A stretch of 64,000 bases of DNA from Fagopyrum homotropicum (taxonomy: Eukaryota > Streptophyta > Magnoliopsida > Caryophyllales > Polygonaceae): positions 3,732,501-3,796,500 of the forward strand of contig BSWB01000001.1 of the NCBI GenBank assembly GCA_033239125.1, given 5' to 3'. Each line of letters begins with the position of its first letter. Positions within the stretch are counted from its first letter, which is position 1. The notes under the pieces are model-generated. The model made no database searches. It saw only the letters and a program-made list of their open reading frames with translations, and had not been told where the DNA came from. Of the stretch, positions 45,261 to 56,017 are shown piece by piece. A program made the translations under genes and the position numbers.

Positions 45261-46190
45261 TCAGTTTATTACTTAGTTTTTTTACACCCAACCAAACAAG
45301 CACTAATATAATTACTAAAGATTTAATTAACATAAATTTATTATAATTAACTAATAATTAACATTATATTTATTAAGTTAATATAATTACATTCAATATA
45401 TATTTAATTTATTTACTTTAATTAAATTAAATTAAAGTAAATTTAATTAAATTTAATTCGCTTTACCGGAATAAGGCATTTTAGTGGCACCACGGTTCGG
45501 AACCAGTGACCGTGGTTGCCACTGTTCATGTTCTCGAAGGAACGTCTCTAATGGCGTTCGTTCGAGTTTTCTTCCAATTTTTCCGAACCAATTCCGACCT
45601 AATCTAACCTAATCTATTCAAATCTAATCTAAACAAACTCATTTCAAACTAACCTAAACAAAATCGTTTCATTTCCGATTCCGACTTAAAATACAAAAAA
45701 CTCGTAATCGTTTCATTACCTCGGTCGGAGTGTGTTTTTGCTTTTGGAAGGGTCATCTTTCGTCATCGCCTTAATCTCTTTTGCTTTCGAGTATTTGTGG
45801 TTTTGTAACGGGAGGATTTGAAATTAGCCTTCGTCTCCCTTCGTTCTTTGGTTTCGTTTTTTCAGCATTGAAAACTTGTGACGGCTACTAATTGTGAATC
45901 CGTATTTGTAAGGTTCCGAAACATCACGATTTCTGAACCCGTAATCGAAAACCCGTGAGGTTTAATTCACATATTCGCAATGTGTAACCGTCACGATTAC
46001 ACGTTTTTGTGTGTGCCTTTATAACTTTCGTTAAAATATTAGGTATAGGCGCATAGCACGCTTCCTCCAATTTTTTATAGGTGACACATTCACGAATCTA
46101 TCCGAATTATATTTTCATTGCCAAATATAACCTAAATTTTCCAAGGTGACACAATCAAACATCTCTCTTTTTTATGTCCTCAAATTGATG
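45261..46190. other. AT-rich upstream region of the SUVH gene
   Basis: 45270-45460 is low-complexity TTAATTAAA sequence. 45470-45550 contains an imperfect inverted repeat around GGCACCACGG and CCGTGGTTGCC. The rest shows no gene. The SUVH leader begins near 46.2 kb. Confidence 0.35.
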
Positions 46191-46199
46191 TACTTCACA

Positions 46200-46990
46200 G
46201 ACAAACCAAGGAGGAACAAACTCAAGATACTCTACTCTCTTCCCCGGTTCCCACTCGCATCCTCGTTCAATTCAAAAGGGTTTCCTCGAGTTCCTTTTCT
46301 TCTTTTAGTCCGTCCACAGACGCTTCTGGATCTCAGGTACACAAACCCTTTTCACGCTTTAATTTCATCTCATTCTGTGTTGGGTTGATTTGTAATCGTA
46401 GCGACCCGCGAGCTAATCTAGTTTTCGAACGTTCATTCTCTTATTAGCTTTGCAGTTTGTGCGTCCCAATAGAATTTGAATTGAAATTTCTCTCACACGC
46501 ACACAATTTATGAACCAATTTTGCAGTTTTATTAATTTTGTTCGATGAATGTCTCTTGGCCTTTGATTCTCGGTGTTCCTTTTGACAGATTCTGAAACAT
46601 TGTTAATGAGGTATCAGTTTTTCTGGCTCAGGAATTGTCCTTCTTTGTTGCTGGTAAAAAAGTTAAATTTATAGGACTGGGTTGATTTAGACCGTTTGAG
46701 GTGTTGGAATGAGTTTTGGTATCAAGCAGCACAAACCAAATATATGCCCTTAGTATATTCATTGAATAGGGTTCATATCTAATTAATTTTAAGTTTGTGG
46801 GCTTTGGTAGAATATCTATTTTGTATCCAATTTTAGGTTACTGCACAAGCGATACACGGCTATGTGCTAAGTGAAATGAACTTGAGTTTAAGGCAGTATA
46901 TTATTTTGAATGGTTAGCAATGTTTTGTTGTTACAGTTTTCATAAACACAGCATTAGTTTTTTTTTATGTGGGTTACCTTGTATATGTAG
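46200..46990 (+). other. 5' UTR exon and leader intron of the SUVH gene
   Basis: A CT-rich leader ends GGATCTCAG|GTACACAAACC near 46336. The acceptor GTAG is at 46987-46990, five bases before the coding start. The same leader and donor are recognisable in the truncated copy at 30.6 kb. Confidence 0.65.
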
Positions 46991-46995
46991 ATGAA

Positions 46996-49900
46996 ATGGC
47001 ACCTATGATTTCTGAAAGTCCGGTTTTGGAAAATGGGGGATGCTCAGTGGTCACTGATCCGCCAAAGTATAAGCGGCCTAGAGTGTCTGCAGTTCGTGAT
47101 TTTCCTCCGGGTTGTGGACCAAATGCTCCAAGAGTTGATGTTGATCGCATTGAAGCAGTGTCTTGTAGCGAAAATGGTAAGGATACAGACCAACCTGCTC
47201 TTGATGAAAGTAATATTGACACCAAGAAAGAGAACAGTGAACATCTTGTTGGTGAATCTTCTGAAAATCACGCCTCTATAAATCGTCAAGAGACGACAGC
47301 ATATGTCCTTAAGGATGGGGATGTTAAATTAACGAAGGATGAACATGCTAGTAATGGACTGTTGGACTTGCCAAAGAACTTGGAATCTGACTGTATGCCT
47401 GTAGAAATAACAACGAAATCCTGCAGTATGTCAGAAGCTTTGCAAGTGCATACGGAGCATGTTACTAAAGAATCTTTGCATGAAACACAAGTACCGCCAG
47501 AGGATCCGTTGGAAATAAAACATGAAACACCTGCTGGTGTCTCAAATAGTACCAAGGGGCTTGAAACTAAACTGATCGGCAATAGTTCCGTGACAGAGGA
47601 AAAGATGGTCGTTGAAGGCAACTCACCCCCACACTATCCAATCCCTTCCATATTTGTCTGGAAAGCGAGGAATTACCCACCTCGAAGACGAGTATCTGCC
47701 GTAAGAACTTTCCCTGTTGGTTGTGGGACTAGTCTGCCTTTAAATAGCAATTGCTTGCCAGTGGATGCACCTGTGAATGACCGACAAACGGTTGAAGAAA
47801 CAATGGGGTCTGAAAATACTACAGCTGATGTTAAGACTGATATGAAAGAAATAGCAGATTGTGTTGATGATGATGTTGTCCTTGGTGGTGAGAATACTAC
47901 AGTTGATATGAGAGAAATAGTAGATCGTGTTGATAATGATGTTGTCCTTTGTGCTGAGAATACTACAGCTGATGTTAAGACTGATATGAAAGAAATAGCA
48001 GATCGTGTTGATGCGGATGTGGTCCTTGGTGCTGAGAATACTACAGCTGATGTTGTCCTTGGTGCTGAGAACACTACAGCTGATGTTGTCTTTGGTGCTG
48101 AGAATACTACAACTGATGTTGAGACTGATATGAAAGAAATAGCAAATCGTGTTGATGATGATGTTGTCCTTGATACTGAGATGGCTGGTTCTGATAAAGA
48201 TGATTTAGGAGAAACTAATATCCAGTTACCGGAAGTGCAGTCCCCGGAGTCTCCTAAGGAGCAACATAAAATGGATGAGTTGCTGAGCAGTCAAGGCGTA
48301 AAAGATGAACAGTTGAAAGGCAAAGATAGGAAGGACGTAATTGTTTACAGAAAAGAGAAAGGTGAAAGGAAGAGGACAACTGTTTATCCTGACAGCGATA
48401 CCCCTTTGCAGGCAGAAAATGTGGTGCCTTCGTATCCTAAAGATGGCCTCGTGATTGTGCAGGCTCTGATGGCTGCAGTTAATTGTCCATGGCAGCAGGG
48501 ACGTGGAGCAGTTAGAGCTGCACCATCCTCACTTGATGCTACACCGTCCTCAGTTAATGCTACACCGTCCTCAGTTAAGGCAAAATCATCCACGGTTGGT
48601 GGAAAAGGTAAGAGGCGGAAAAAATGCGTTGTTGCCAAGCCACAGAAATCGAAGCCGGTATTTAAGGAAGCAATGGAGGAAGCTGAACAACAGAAAGAAG
48701 AAAGAATGAATAAGGCGGGGCCTTCTGTGCAGGAACCTGGTGTTGTTGGAGGTGAAATGGTTGTATGGGATGAAGAAGACTCTCCAGAGAACGCCAATCA
48801 ACCGAAACGCAATAGGAATACTGATGTGAGTATTCTTCCGTTTGGTGCTCCAAGTTCGAGTGTTAGAGGCATTCGTAGTAAGGTTAGGGAGACACTGCGA
48901 TTGTTTCAAGCTGTTCTTAGAAAGCTTTTGCAAGAACAGGAAACCAAGCCAAAGGAGCAGAGAACTGTGAAGAGATTTGATCTACAAGCTGCAAAGATTC
49001 TCAAGAACAAAGGCAAATATATAAATACAGGAAAACAAATCATTGGGCCAGTTTCAGGCGTTGAAGTTGGTGATGAATTCCACTACCGTGTTGAACTTAT
49101 GATGATCGGTCTTCACCGTCAGTCACAAGCTGGTATAGATTTTGTGAAGTTAGATAATAAGAGAATTATTGCTACAAGTATTGTAGCTTCTGGAGGTTAT
49201 GACAATGATGTGGATAACACTGATGTGCTGATATTTTCGGGTCAAGGAGGAAATTTGACTGGCGGGGATAAAGAGCCTGAAGATCAAAAGCTCGAGCGAG
49301 GAAATCTGGCCCTGAAGAACAGCATAGATGACAGGAATGTCGTGAGGGTTATTCGAGGAGTCAAAGAAACAAAGACTTCTGAGGTTTCTGACGGAAAACC
49401 TAAGGTGACCACAACATACACTTATGATGGGCTCTATACAGTCGAGAGATATTGGCAAGACTTGGGGCAATCTGGTAAAAAAGTTTACAAGTTTGAGCTA
49501 AAGAGACTTCCTGATCAACCCGAGCTTGCTTGGAAAGAAGTGAAGAAGTCGAAGAAATTTAAACACAGGGAGTGTATTTGTGTAGATGATATATCAGAAG
49601 GGAAGGAAAGGTTTCCAATTTGTGCTATCAATACCATAGATGATGAGAAACCTCCTCCATTTACATATATAAAGCAGATGATGTACCCTGATTGGTGCAA
49701 ACCTTTATCTCCTCAAGGATGTAGTTGCAAAAACGGTTGCTCAGATTCCAGCCGATGTCCTTGTGTTGTCAAGAACGGAGGTGAGATCCCGTATAATTTT
49801 GATGGGGCAATTGTTGAAGATAAGACCCTTGTATTCGAGTGTGGTCCTACTTGCAAATGTCCTCCTTCTTGTCATAACAGGGTCAGCCAAAACGGTGTAA

Positions 49901-50424
49901 GATTCCAGCTCGAGATCTTTAAAACTGAACACAGGGGATGGGGCGTTAGATCTTTGTATTCGATCCCTTCAGGCAGCTTCATTTGTGAGTATATGGGGGA
50001 GCTTCTCGAGGACAAAGAAGCCGAACAAAGGACAGGGAATGATGAATATCTGTTTGATATTGGACAAAACTATAATGATCATTCTCTCTGGGAAGGACTT
50101 TCGGGTCTGATGCCTGATGTGTCGTCGAGTTCTAATGAAGTTGTCGATGTGGGATTTACAATTGATGCTGCACAATATGGTAATGTAGGGAGGTTTATTA
50201 ATCACAGTTGCTCACCCAATCTGTATGCTCAGAATGTGCTTTATGATCATGATGACAGAAGAATACCTCATATCATGTTTTTTGCTGCTGAGAATATTCC
50301 TCCTTTGCAAGAACTGACTTATCATTACAATTACACAATTGATCAAGTTTTGGATAAGAGTGGCAACATCAAGGTCAAGGATTGCTACTGTGGCTCTTCT
50401 GACTGCACAGGTCGACTCTATTAA
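46996..50424 (+). CDS. Histone H3K9 methyltransferase, SUVH5/6-like
   Basis: Intronless coding region of 1142 residues. The ATG at 46996 (GATGAAATGGCA) follows an acceptor; a GTG-started extension upstream is not used in plants. Domains: a long N-terminus with two RRRVSAVRxFPxGCG-type motifs (residues 27 and 230), an acidic tandem repeat (272-392) and a basic stretch (KGKRRKKC); an SRA/YDG domain (about 616-835, with GVEVGDEFHYRVEL and SIVASGGYDND) that reads methylated cytosine; pre-SET zinc cluster (about 860-965, CSCKNGCSDSSRCPC); SET (about 970-1110, HRGWGVRS, CEYMGEL, RFINHSCSPN); and post-SET CYCGSSDCTG (1130). This is the SUVH order and it should write H3K9me2 at methylated DNA in the nucleus. 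It is longer than Arabidopsis SUVH5/6 by its N-terminus. In the final SET motif Asp is replaced: ELTYHYNY where relatives have TYDY. Confidence 0.96.
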   Translation: MAPMISESPVLENGGCSVVTDPPKYKRPRVSAVRDFPPGCGPNAPRVDVDRIEAVSCSENGKDTDQPALDESNIDTKKENSEHLVGESSENHASINRQETTAYVLKDGDVKLTKDEHASNGLLDLPKNLESDCMPVEITTKSCSMSEALQVHTEHVTKESLHETQVPPEDPLEIKHETPAGVSNSTKGLETKLIGNSSVTEEKMVVEGNSPPHYPIPSIFVWKARNYPPRRRVSAVRTFPVGCGTSLPLNSNCLPVDAPVNDRQTVEETMGSENTTADVKTDMKEIADCVDDDVVLGGENTTVDMREIVDRVDNDVVLCAENTTADVKTDMKEIADRVDADVVLGAENTTADVVLGAENTTADVVFGAENTTTDVETDMKEIANRVDDDVVLDTEMAGSDKDDLGETNIQLPEVQSPESPKEQHKMDELLSSQGVKDEQLKGKDRKDVIVYRKEKGERKRTTVYPDSDTPLQAENVVPSYPKDGLVIVQALMAAVNCPWQQGRGAVRAAPSSLDATPSSVNATPSSVKAKSSTVGGKGKRRKKCVVAKPQKSKPVFKEAMEEAEQQKEERMNKAGPSVQEPGVVGGEMVVWDEEDSPENANQPKRNRNTDVSILPFGAPSSSVRGIRSKVRETLRLFQAVLRKLLQEQETKPKEQRTVKRFDLQAAKILKNKGKYINTGKQIIGPVSGVEVGDEFHYRVELMMIGLHRQSQAGIDFVKLDNKRIIATSIVASGGYDNDVDNTDVLIFSGQGGNLTGGDKEPEDQKLERGNLALKNSIDDRNVVRVIRGVKETKTSEVSDGKPKVTTTYTYDGLYTVERYWQDLGQSGKKVYKFELKRLPDQPELAWKEVKKSKKFKHRECICVDDISEGKERFPICAINTIDDEKPPPFTYIKQMMYPDWCKPLSPQGCSCKNGCSDSSRCPCVVKNGGEIPYNFDGAIVEDKTLVFECGPTCKCPPSCHNRVSQNGVRFQLEIFKTEHRGWGVRSLYSIPSGSFICEYMGELLEDKEAEQRTGNDEYLFDIGQNYNDHSLWEGLSGLMPDVSSSSNEVVDVGFTIDAAQYGNVGRFINHSCSPNLYAQNVLYDHDDRRIPHIMFFAAENIPPLQELTYHYNYTIDQVLDKSGNIKVKDCYCGSSDCTGRLY
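47809..48171 (+). repeat. Coding tandem repeat in the SUVH N-terminus
   Basis: Encodes about six imperfect copies of a 26-residue unit, ENTTADVKTDMKEIADRVDD followed by DVVLGA, at residues 272-392. Full copies alternate with shortened ones (ENTTADVVLGA twice in a row). All length changes are multiples of three. Confidence 0.92.
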
Positions 50425-51420
50425 CAAGGTATCTTCATCTTTTCTAAGCAACTACTTTACATTTTAAGTTACTTGTTTTTGAAAGAATTGGGTTAGATTA
50501 GGGTATATTTACTAAATGAGTTTATGCTATGGGTACTCTTAGGGCCCGTTTGGTTTTTACTCAAATGGAACGGAAACAAATCTAGTTCATTATATCATTG
50601 TTCATGAAAGTTTGTGAAATCATTCCTTGTGGTTTGAAGGAATTGGAGCAGAGATTAATTACTTTTGATACCCTGTAGGGAAACAAAATGTGGGGAAGCA
50701 AGGCATTTTGCATTAACCTATTGTTTGATTCCATAAAATATCATGAATAAGGATATACATATGGATTAAATTCGTTTCTATTCTGTTTCCGTTTCCGGAG
50801 TTGGAACCAAACGGGCCCTTAATAGAGTAATAGTGGTAAAAGACCCAATTAGTCATTTTACCCGTTGTTTTTTCATGTGTTTTGGTAAAAACTCAGACCA
50901 ATGTTTCTGACATTTGAAATACTTGTTGAACCATGATGCTGATAATAAGATTGAATCAATAAGTCACAAATGATGTGTATCATTATAAACAACACCAGCC
51001 TTGTACTAATCTGATATTACATTGATCAATGTTACAGGATGATCAGTTCAAATTGATTGAGGATTTGGCTGTGGTTTCTACCAGTATATCTCTTGTACTA
51101 TACAATAAACCATCCGTTTTTGTCATGTGGATGATATCGGCATTGTCATTTTCATCGGCAACTCATCGTCGCATATTTTCCGGTGGTACTATGCCATTTG
51201 TATGTTTCATAGATCAAGATGTTACCAGATTACGTGACAAATCCAAGAAGAAGCCCTCGTTGAGTGTCATGCTTTTCACTGTCAAATCTTTATTTCTAAA
51301 CTCCTACTTGTCACTTTGTTGCTACATATTTTGATTATGGAGCACATTGATATATTTTGGTCATTAAGTATCATGTTATATAATCTGAACTGCATCTTTT
51401 GAGACTAAGGATTCTTATAT
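50425..51420 (+). other. 3' UTR of the SUVH gene with an intron
   Basis: Four bases after the stop a donor appears (CAAG|GTATCT, intron from 50429). The acceptor GTTACAG ends at 51037, and the last exon runs from 51038 to roughly 51.4 kb. The stop lies so close to the junction that nonsense-mediated decay is not expected. The intron contains a Tourist MITE. The exon sequence is repeated at about 56.02 kb. Confidence 0.6.
50542..50818. mobile_element. Tourist-like MITE, copy C, in the SUVH 3' UTR intron
   Basis: 277-bp element with TTA at 50539-50541 and 50819-50821. Left end GGGCCCGTTTGGTTT, complement of right end GGGCCCGTTTGGTTCC. Internal sequence is shared with copies A and B. Confidence 0.85.
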
Positions 51421-51754
51421 TGTAAAACGTTTTCATATAGTATTAGATTAAATATATTATTATATTATTTTTAGAATTTTTTTAATAAATGTTAGGCATT
51501 GGTTCATAATTATAATGTATATTTCTTAAGTTTTGGATGTATTATAGAAATTGATATTCCATAATTATAATGAATATTTTTTAATTATATGTTTTTTTTT
51601 CTTCATATTTTAATTTTATAATTATAATGGTTGATATATATTATACACAACTCTTCTATATAAGCTGTAGATGCAATTTTTATCATCGTTAATTTTTATA
51701 ATTATGTTATGATTTCATTACAAATTCTTAGGTTTTAGATGCATTTATTTCTTA

Positions 51755-51997
51755 ATTCCCTCCGTTCATAAATAATTGTCGTTTTAACATTTTGAAAACT
51801 TATTAAGAAGACTATGAGATATATCATTTTACCCATAATCATTCCTTTACTTTTTATTTTATTGCAAATCACAACTAACAAAATACTAATGATTAGAAGG
51901 GTAAATATGTAAATTGAAGGATAAAATAGCTAAAATGATAATTATTTTTTAACAAAAATATAATGCTAAAGCGACAATTATTTATGAACGGATGAAG
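51755..51997. mobile_element. Stowaway-like MITE with empty site in copy 2
   Basis: 243 bp flanked by TA (51753-51754, 51998-51999). The left end ATTCCCTCCGTTCATAAATA and the complement of the right end CTTCATCCGTTCATAAATA form inverted repeats; CCCTCCGT and a TA target are Stowaway hallmarks. The paralogous segment at about 56776 lacks it (TCTATTTTACAC). Confidence 0.88.
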
Positions 51998-51999
51998 TA

Positions 52000-52856
52000 T
52001 TTTACACTAGTTACTGTTCAAGAAATTATTTTTGTAGTGTGATATTAAATCATTATTTAAGTTAAAGTTCAAATTTACAAATCTATAAACAAATAATTCT
52101 AGGTGAACAAGACCCGATAATACCCTCAGTTCAAGCCTAACGTTTTTTGAACTTCACCTCGAGTTATTCTAGGGGAACAAGACCCATAAATTTACATCGG
52201 TATTGATGTTCCGTCATATATGTCAATATTGTCGGTGTTGATGTATGACACAAGTTACCGTCACATCAAGTTACCGTCACATATCTTTTTTTAGAAAGAA
52301 TATAAGCATAAAATATTGGACAAAGGTAAAAAAGAAGAATAGACCTTGTTTGATATAGCTAATTTATTTAGATGTCAAATTAAATTTACAGAAATTAGAG
52401 ATTTAGTACGGGTAAAAAATACTTATTATAAAATTAAAAAAATTATAAAATATAAAGAAATTAGAGAATTAGTTTGGTCTCCCATCTAAAATTAAGCAAA
52501 TCTATTCAATATATAGACTATTGATGAATATGAATTGCAAACTAAATGTTGGGTAAAAAATACTTATTGATGAATATGAATTGCAAATCAAATTCGCAGC
52601 TATTAAGATAAGAATTATAAAATCAACAATTTGAAATTGAAAACTTTACCATCATATCTCATCGTTCGATGACAAGCAAATAAATGTTGGGTTGAAATGA
52701 GAGGGTATTATTGACATAGGTTCAACGTAAAATAAGAAAACACATACCAAAACATGACATAGGTTCAACGTACAATAAGAAAACACATACCAAAACATGA
52801 AAAGACAATACATCTCACGCAATATAAAGAATATGATTTTACACGAGTAACAAACT
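52000..52856. other. Spacer and 3' region of NLR1
   Basis: AT-rich and colinear with 56790-57534. A 36-bp unit (CATAGGTTCAACGTAMAATA then AGAAAACACATACCAA) is doubled at about 52717-52798. No gene seen. Confidence 0.5.
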
Positions 52857-55349
52857 TTAGGTATCATCCTTGATTACCTTTTGATCAATTCTAATGTATG
52901 GAATGTTGGAAATGAGATGCCAATCATCGCCCTTCTCCGGTGCACATCTTTCACTTAAAATTGGACAATCATCGATGATAAACTTTTGTAGGTTGTGGAG
53001 TGTGTGCGGCAACTCCCTCAGTTGCGGACAACTGTCAATCTTAAGTACTCTGAGAGAGGTGAAGCATTTAACCCGATCTGCTAATTCGATCAAACCTTCA
53101 CATCCACCGAGAAAAAGACATTGCAAAGAGGTGAAATCCACCTCCTTGTCACCCATTGACAACTTTTTGAATTTCGGAACACCTTCGATTAAAAGGATAC
53201 GAATGTTATTTAGATCTAGTGAACATGATTCACATGCCAAATCCACCTCCTTGCAATTTATTATGAATAAGGATTCAAGGTTTTGGAGTTGTTTAGTGCT
53301 CATAGGTAGGAATGCAAGCCTCGGACACCCCCGTAACGTTAACATTCGGAGACCTTTGATGTGCCCAATACTTTCTGGAAGTTCCCTTTGTAGCGTTGTA
53401 AGGCACAAACTTTCTAGGTTTTCCAATCTCCCTATGTCTGTTGGAATCTCTTCAAGGTTGTTGCAACCGTCAAGAATCAAAGTCTGCAGGTTGATGAGAT
53501 TGCAAATTGAATTGGGTAGCCGTTTTATTCTCATGTTGCCTTCCATGTCCAGATATCTTAGGTGCTTCAAATAGCCAATAGACCTCGGTAGGTTTTTAAA
53601 TTGACGGCCAGTAAGATGTAATGCTCGTAGGCAGGGTAAGCGTGAGAAGATGTTTTCAAGAAAGGTCTTGCTTAAGGAAGTCTTTCCGGTACTACAGATT
53701 CCTAAAAATCGAGCTTTCTTTGCTTGGTTGAGTAGCCCTTCATGGCACTGCCTTTCTAACACGTCTTCATCCTGATCTACTCTAATGTATCGGACCTTCT
53801 CAAATATTTCTTTGGTGCTATCATCGATTACTGTCAATTCTTCCCCTGCCATAACTTTGGCCAAATCATACACAAAATCATGCATCTCAATGCTATTAAA
53901 CACATCATCGAATAGAAGGGAGTGATCTTCATATTTGTAAAGTGATTTTGAAAACAACTCCTTCAGACACCTTCTTCCAAGTGCTTCTCCTTCCTCACCG
54001 AATGGTAAAAACCCAAGTGCCTTCCACAACGAAAACAAACCTATCCCATAAAGTTGAGTACCTTTAGGATAGACAGAGGAAACGCGAAAGCAGAGTTTGC
54101 AATTAGAGGAGAGATGATCGTAACTCAATTTCAATATATTCAAGATATCTTCATGCCCTTGTTCTAACTTTTCTACAACACGACACCACTCCTTCTCATC
54201 TGTTTGTCCACATAGTAGCCTGCCAAGTGTGGTCACAATTAAAGGAAGCCCCCTTGACTTCTCAACAATTTTGTTTGCCAAATCCAACAACTTGGGTTCG
54301 ATCTTTCCACCATCTTTGAAGGCTAGACGATGTAAAATCTCTAAGCATGTTTCATTTGAAAGCTTACCCAATCGGTACGCATCCTCTACGCTTTGAACAA
54401 TGGATGCCACCTTGGAGTCACGTGTGGTCACAACCACCATGCTTCCTTTGGCACCCACGTCCAACAACTCTCTCAACTTTCTCCATTCATTCGAGTCTTC
54501 ATTCCACATATCATCTAACACAAGAAAATACTTCTTATCTCCCAAAGCCTCTTTGATCTTGATCCTTAATTGCTCCAAGGACACTTGTTCTTTGATTTTT
54601 TCCTTCTTTCCGGTGGCTCTACTTATGACTTCCTTGCATACTGTCTTCAAGTTATACTTGTCCGATACATATACCCACAATTTTAGATCAAAGTTTTCGC
54701 CAATCCTACTTTCATTAAATATCAACTGTGCAAGTGTCGTTTTGCCAAGCCCTCCAAACCCCACAATTGGCAAAACAGAAAGGGCCTCAGAATCCCCACA
54801 ATTGAGTATGGAGTTGATGATGGCCTCCTTATCTTGATCCCTTCCAAGAACTAATTCCGAGTTATGAATCTTTGAATGTGTTTCTCTTGACCATAATTCC
54901 GAGGAATATGAATCAACAGACTCGGTCAAAAGAACAAGACTATTTCTTTCGGATGCAATCCTGTCAAGTTTCTTGCAAAGAAACTTGATCTGGTTCGCCC
55001 ATTGCCATCGAAGCACGAGAAAGTTGGTGCGGGAAAAGAATTTATGGACCTGTTTATGATACTTCCCTTTGTTCCTATCCTGGATCGTGACCTCGGTGGC
55101 AATGTCATCGAGCAGATCATCGATGTCATACATGACATCTTGTAGCTTCCCGAGCCAGTTCTTGACGGACTCGCTTGTGGATTGTTGCTTCTCGGCATCT
55201 TTGAGGACTGCTTGGATGCTGCTCAAGTTGCTCTTGATCCTGTCTAGCTCGTCTTCCGCTCCTAAGGACGATTTCACCTCCTCAATTACAACGGAGCCGA
55301 GCTGGCCCAGAACAAACTTACCCAATCCCAAAAGAATAGTCTCAGCCAT
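52857..55349 (-). CDS. CC-NBS-LRR disease-resistance-like protein (RGA type), NLR1
   Basis: Intronless, 830 residues, start ATG at 55349 (MAETILLGLG); a TTG-started extension upstream is not real. An Rx-type coiled-coil domain (about 5-135) has the YDIDDLLDDI motif. The NB-ARC domain shows the P-loop GFGGLGKTT (197-205), RNBS-A (DLKLWVYVSDKYNLK), kinase-2 FLVLDDMW (275-282), RNBS-B GSMVVVTTRDSKVA, GLPL (367-370) and MHD (489-491). About 10 leucine-rich repeats follow (about 560-815). All nucleotide-binding motifs are intact. Proteins of this class act as intracellular immune receptors or helpers switched by ADP/ATP exchange; the effector recognised cannot be read from sequence. It is the tandem paralogue of NLR2. 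Confidence 0.95.
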   Translation of the reverse strand: MAETILLGLGKFVLGQLGSVVIEEVKSSLGAEDELDRIKSNLSSIQAVLKDAEKQQSTSESVKNWLGKLQDVMYDIDDLLDDIATEVTIQDRNKGKYHKQVHKFFSRTNFLVLRWQWANQIKFLCKKLDRIASERNSLVLLTESVDSYSSELWSRETHSKIHNSELVLGRDQDKEAIINSILNCGDSEALSVLPIVGFGGLGKTTLAQLIFNESRIGENFDLKLWVYVSDKYNLKTVCKEVISRATGKKEKIKEQVSLEQLRIKIKEALGDKKYFLVLDDMWNEDSNEWRKLRELLDVGAKGSMVVVTTRDSKVASIVQSVEDAYRLGKLSNETCLEILHRLAFKDGGKIEPKLLDLANKIVEKSRGLPLIVTTLGRLLCGQTDEKEWCRVVEKLEQGHEDILNILKLSYDHLSSNCKLCFRVSSVYPKGTQLYGIGLFSLWKALGFLPFGEEGEALGRRCLKELFSKSLYKYEDHSLLFDDVFNSIEMHDFVYDLAKVMAGEELTVIDDSTKEIFEKVRYIRVDQDEDVLERQCHEGLLNQAKKARFLGICSTGKTSLSKTFLENIFSRLPCLRALHLTGRQFKNLPRSIGYLKHLRYLDMEGNMRIKRLPNSICNLINLQTLILDGCNNLEEIPTDIGRLENLESLCLTTLQRELPESIGHIKGLRMLTLRGCPRLAFLPMSTKQLQNLESLFIINCKEVDLACESCSLDLNNIRILLIEGVPKFKKLSMGDKEVDFTSLQCLFLGGCEGLIELADRVKCFTSLRVLKIDSCPQLRELPHTLHNLQKFIIDDCPILSERCAPEKGDDWHLISNIPYIRIDQKVIKDDT

Positions 55350-55352
55350 GAA

Positions 55353-55912
55353 TGAAGTATGCAAGGGAAATGCAATGATGCAATATCCTTAATATCTTTC
55401 TATATGTGGTCACGGTTGCATTATGCTGCCGACAATACCAAAAGGTCAAATTTTAAGTGAATATGTTTGCAAGGCAGCAAGGCTGGCAGCAAGGCTGGCA
55501 TTAGTGCAATCCACTAGCTTCTAACGTTTGCACACTCAATTACTGGACCACTTATGTTTTGTACTTGGAAAGAAAATAGAATTGAATCTTTGGTTTAAGG
55601 TAAATTTCCTGGAAAATTACTTTTAACCATTTTTCATTTTTGTATGAGCGTAAGTTTATGAAATTTTATATTTATAGTTTAATTTTGGTTATTCAGGTTC
55701 AATTTTATGTCAATGACGTTAAAGGAATTTGACAAGTACATTAGTCAAGAACAACAACAAAGAGTAACACCAAAGATTTTTGGATATTTGGGTTGATTTT
55801 TAGTAAAATTTGACAAAATATGAAAAACTAACTGAAAAAACTATAAATATTTTGATGGATAAAGATTTGTGGGTGGATTTTTGTAATTTATTATAAATAA
55901 ATAAATACTTGT
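55353..55912. other. Unique spacer upstream of NLR1
   Basis: Not shared with the region upstream of NLR2. It contains a short doubled word (GCAGCAAGGCTG near 55477-55500) and a weak TATA candidate for NLR1 (CATATAG on the minus strand, about 50 bases before the start codon). No gene seen. Confidence 0.4.
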
Positions 55913-56017
55913 TGAACCATGATGCTGATAATAAGATTGAATCAATAAGTCACAAATGATGTATATTGATCATTATATCTCTTGTACTAATCTGATTGTA
56001 CATTGATCAATGTTACA

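Larger units (their letters stand above)
50917..55352. repeat. Segmental tandem duplication, copy 1 (SUVH 3' exon + NLR1)
   Basis: Begins AATACTTGTTGAACCATGAT and is colinear with 55913-60030 through the SUVH 3' UTR exon, AT-rich spacer and the whole NLR gene, ending about three bases beyond the NLR start codon. It differs from copy 2 by a Stowaway insertion (51755) and other small indels. Confidence 0.9.

Noticed and set aside
47286..48933. Minus-strand ORFs of 111-137 codons across the SUVH gene
   Set aside because: They are antisense to the SUVH repeat and linker; low-complexity Ser/Thr composition mirrors the acidic coding strand.
52894..53574. 226-codon plus-strand ORF
   Set aside because: It lies antisense to the LRR region of NLR1, and the equivalent frame in NLR2 is broken into shorter pieces. 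It is a shadow of the coding strand.
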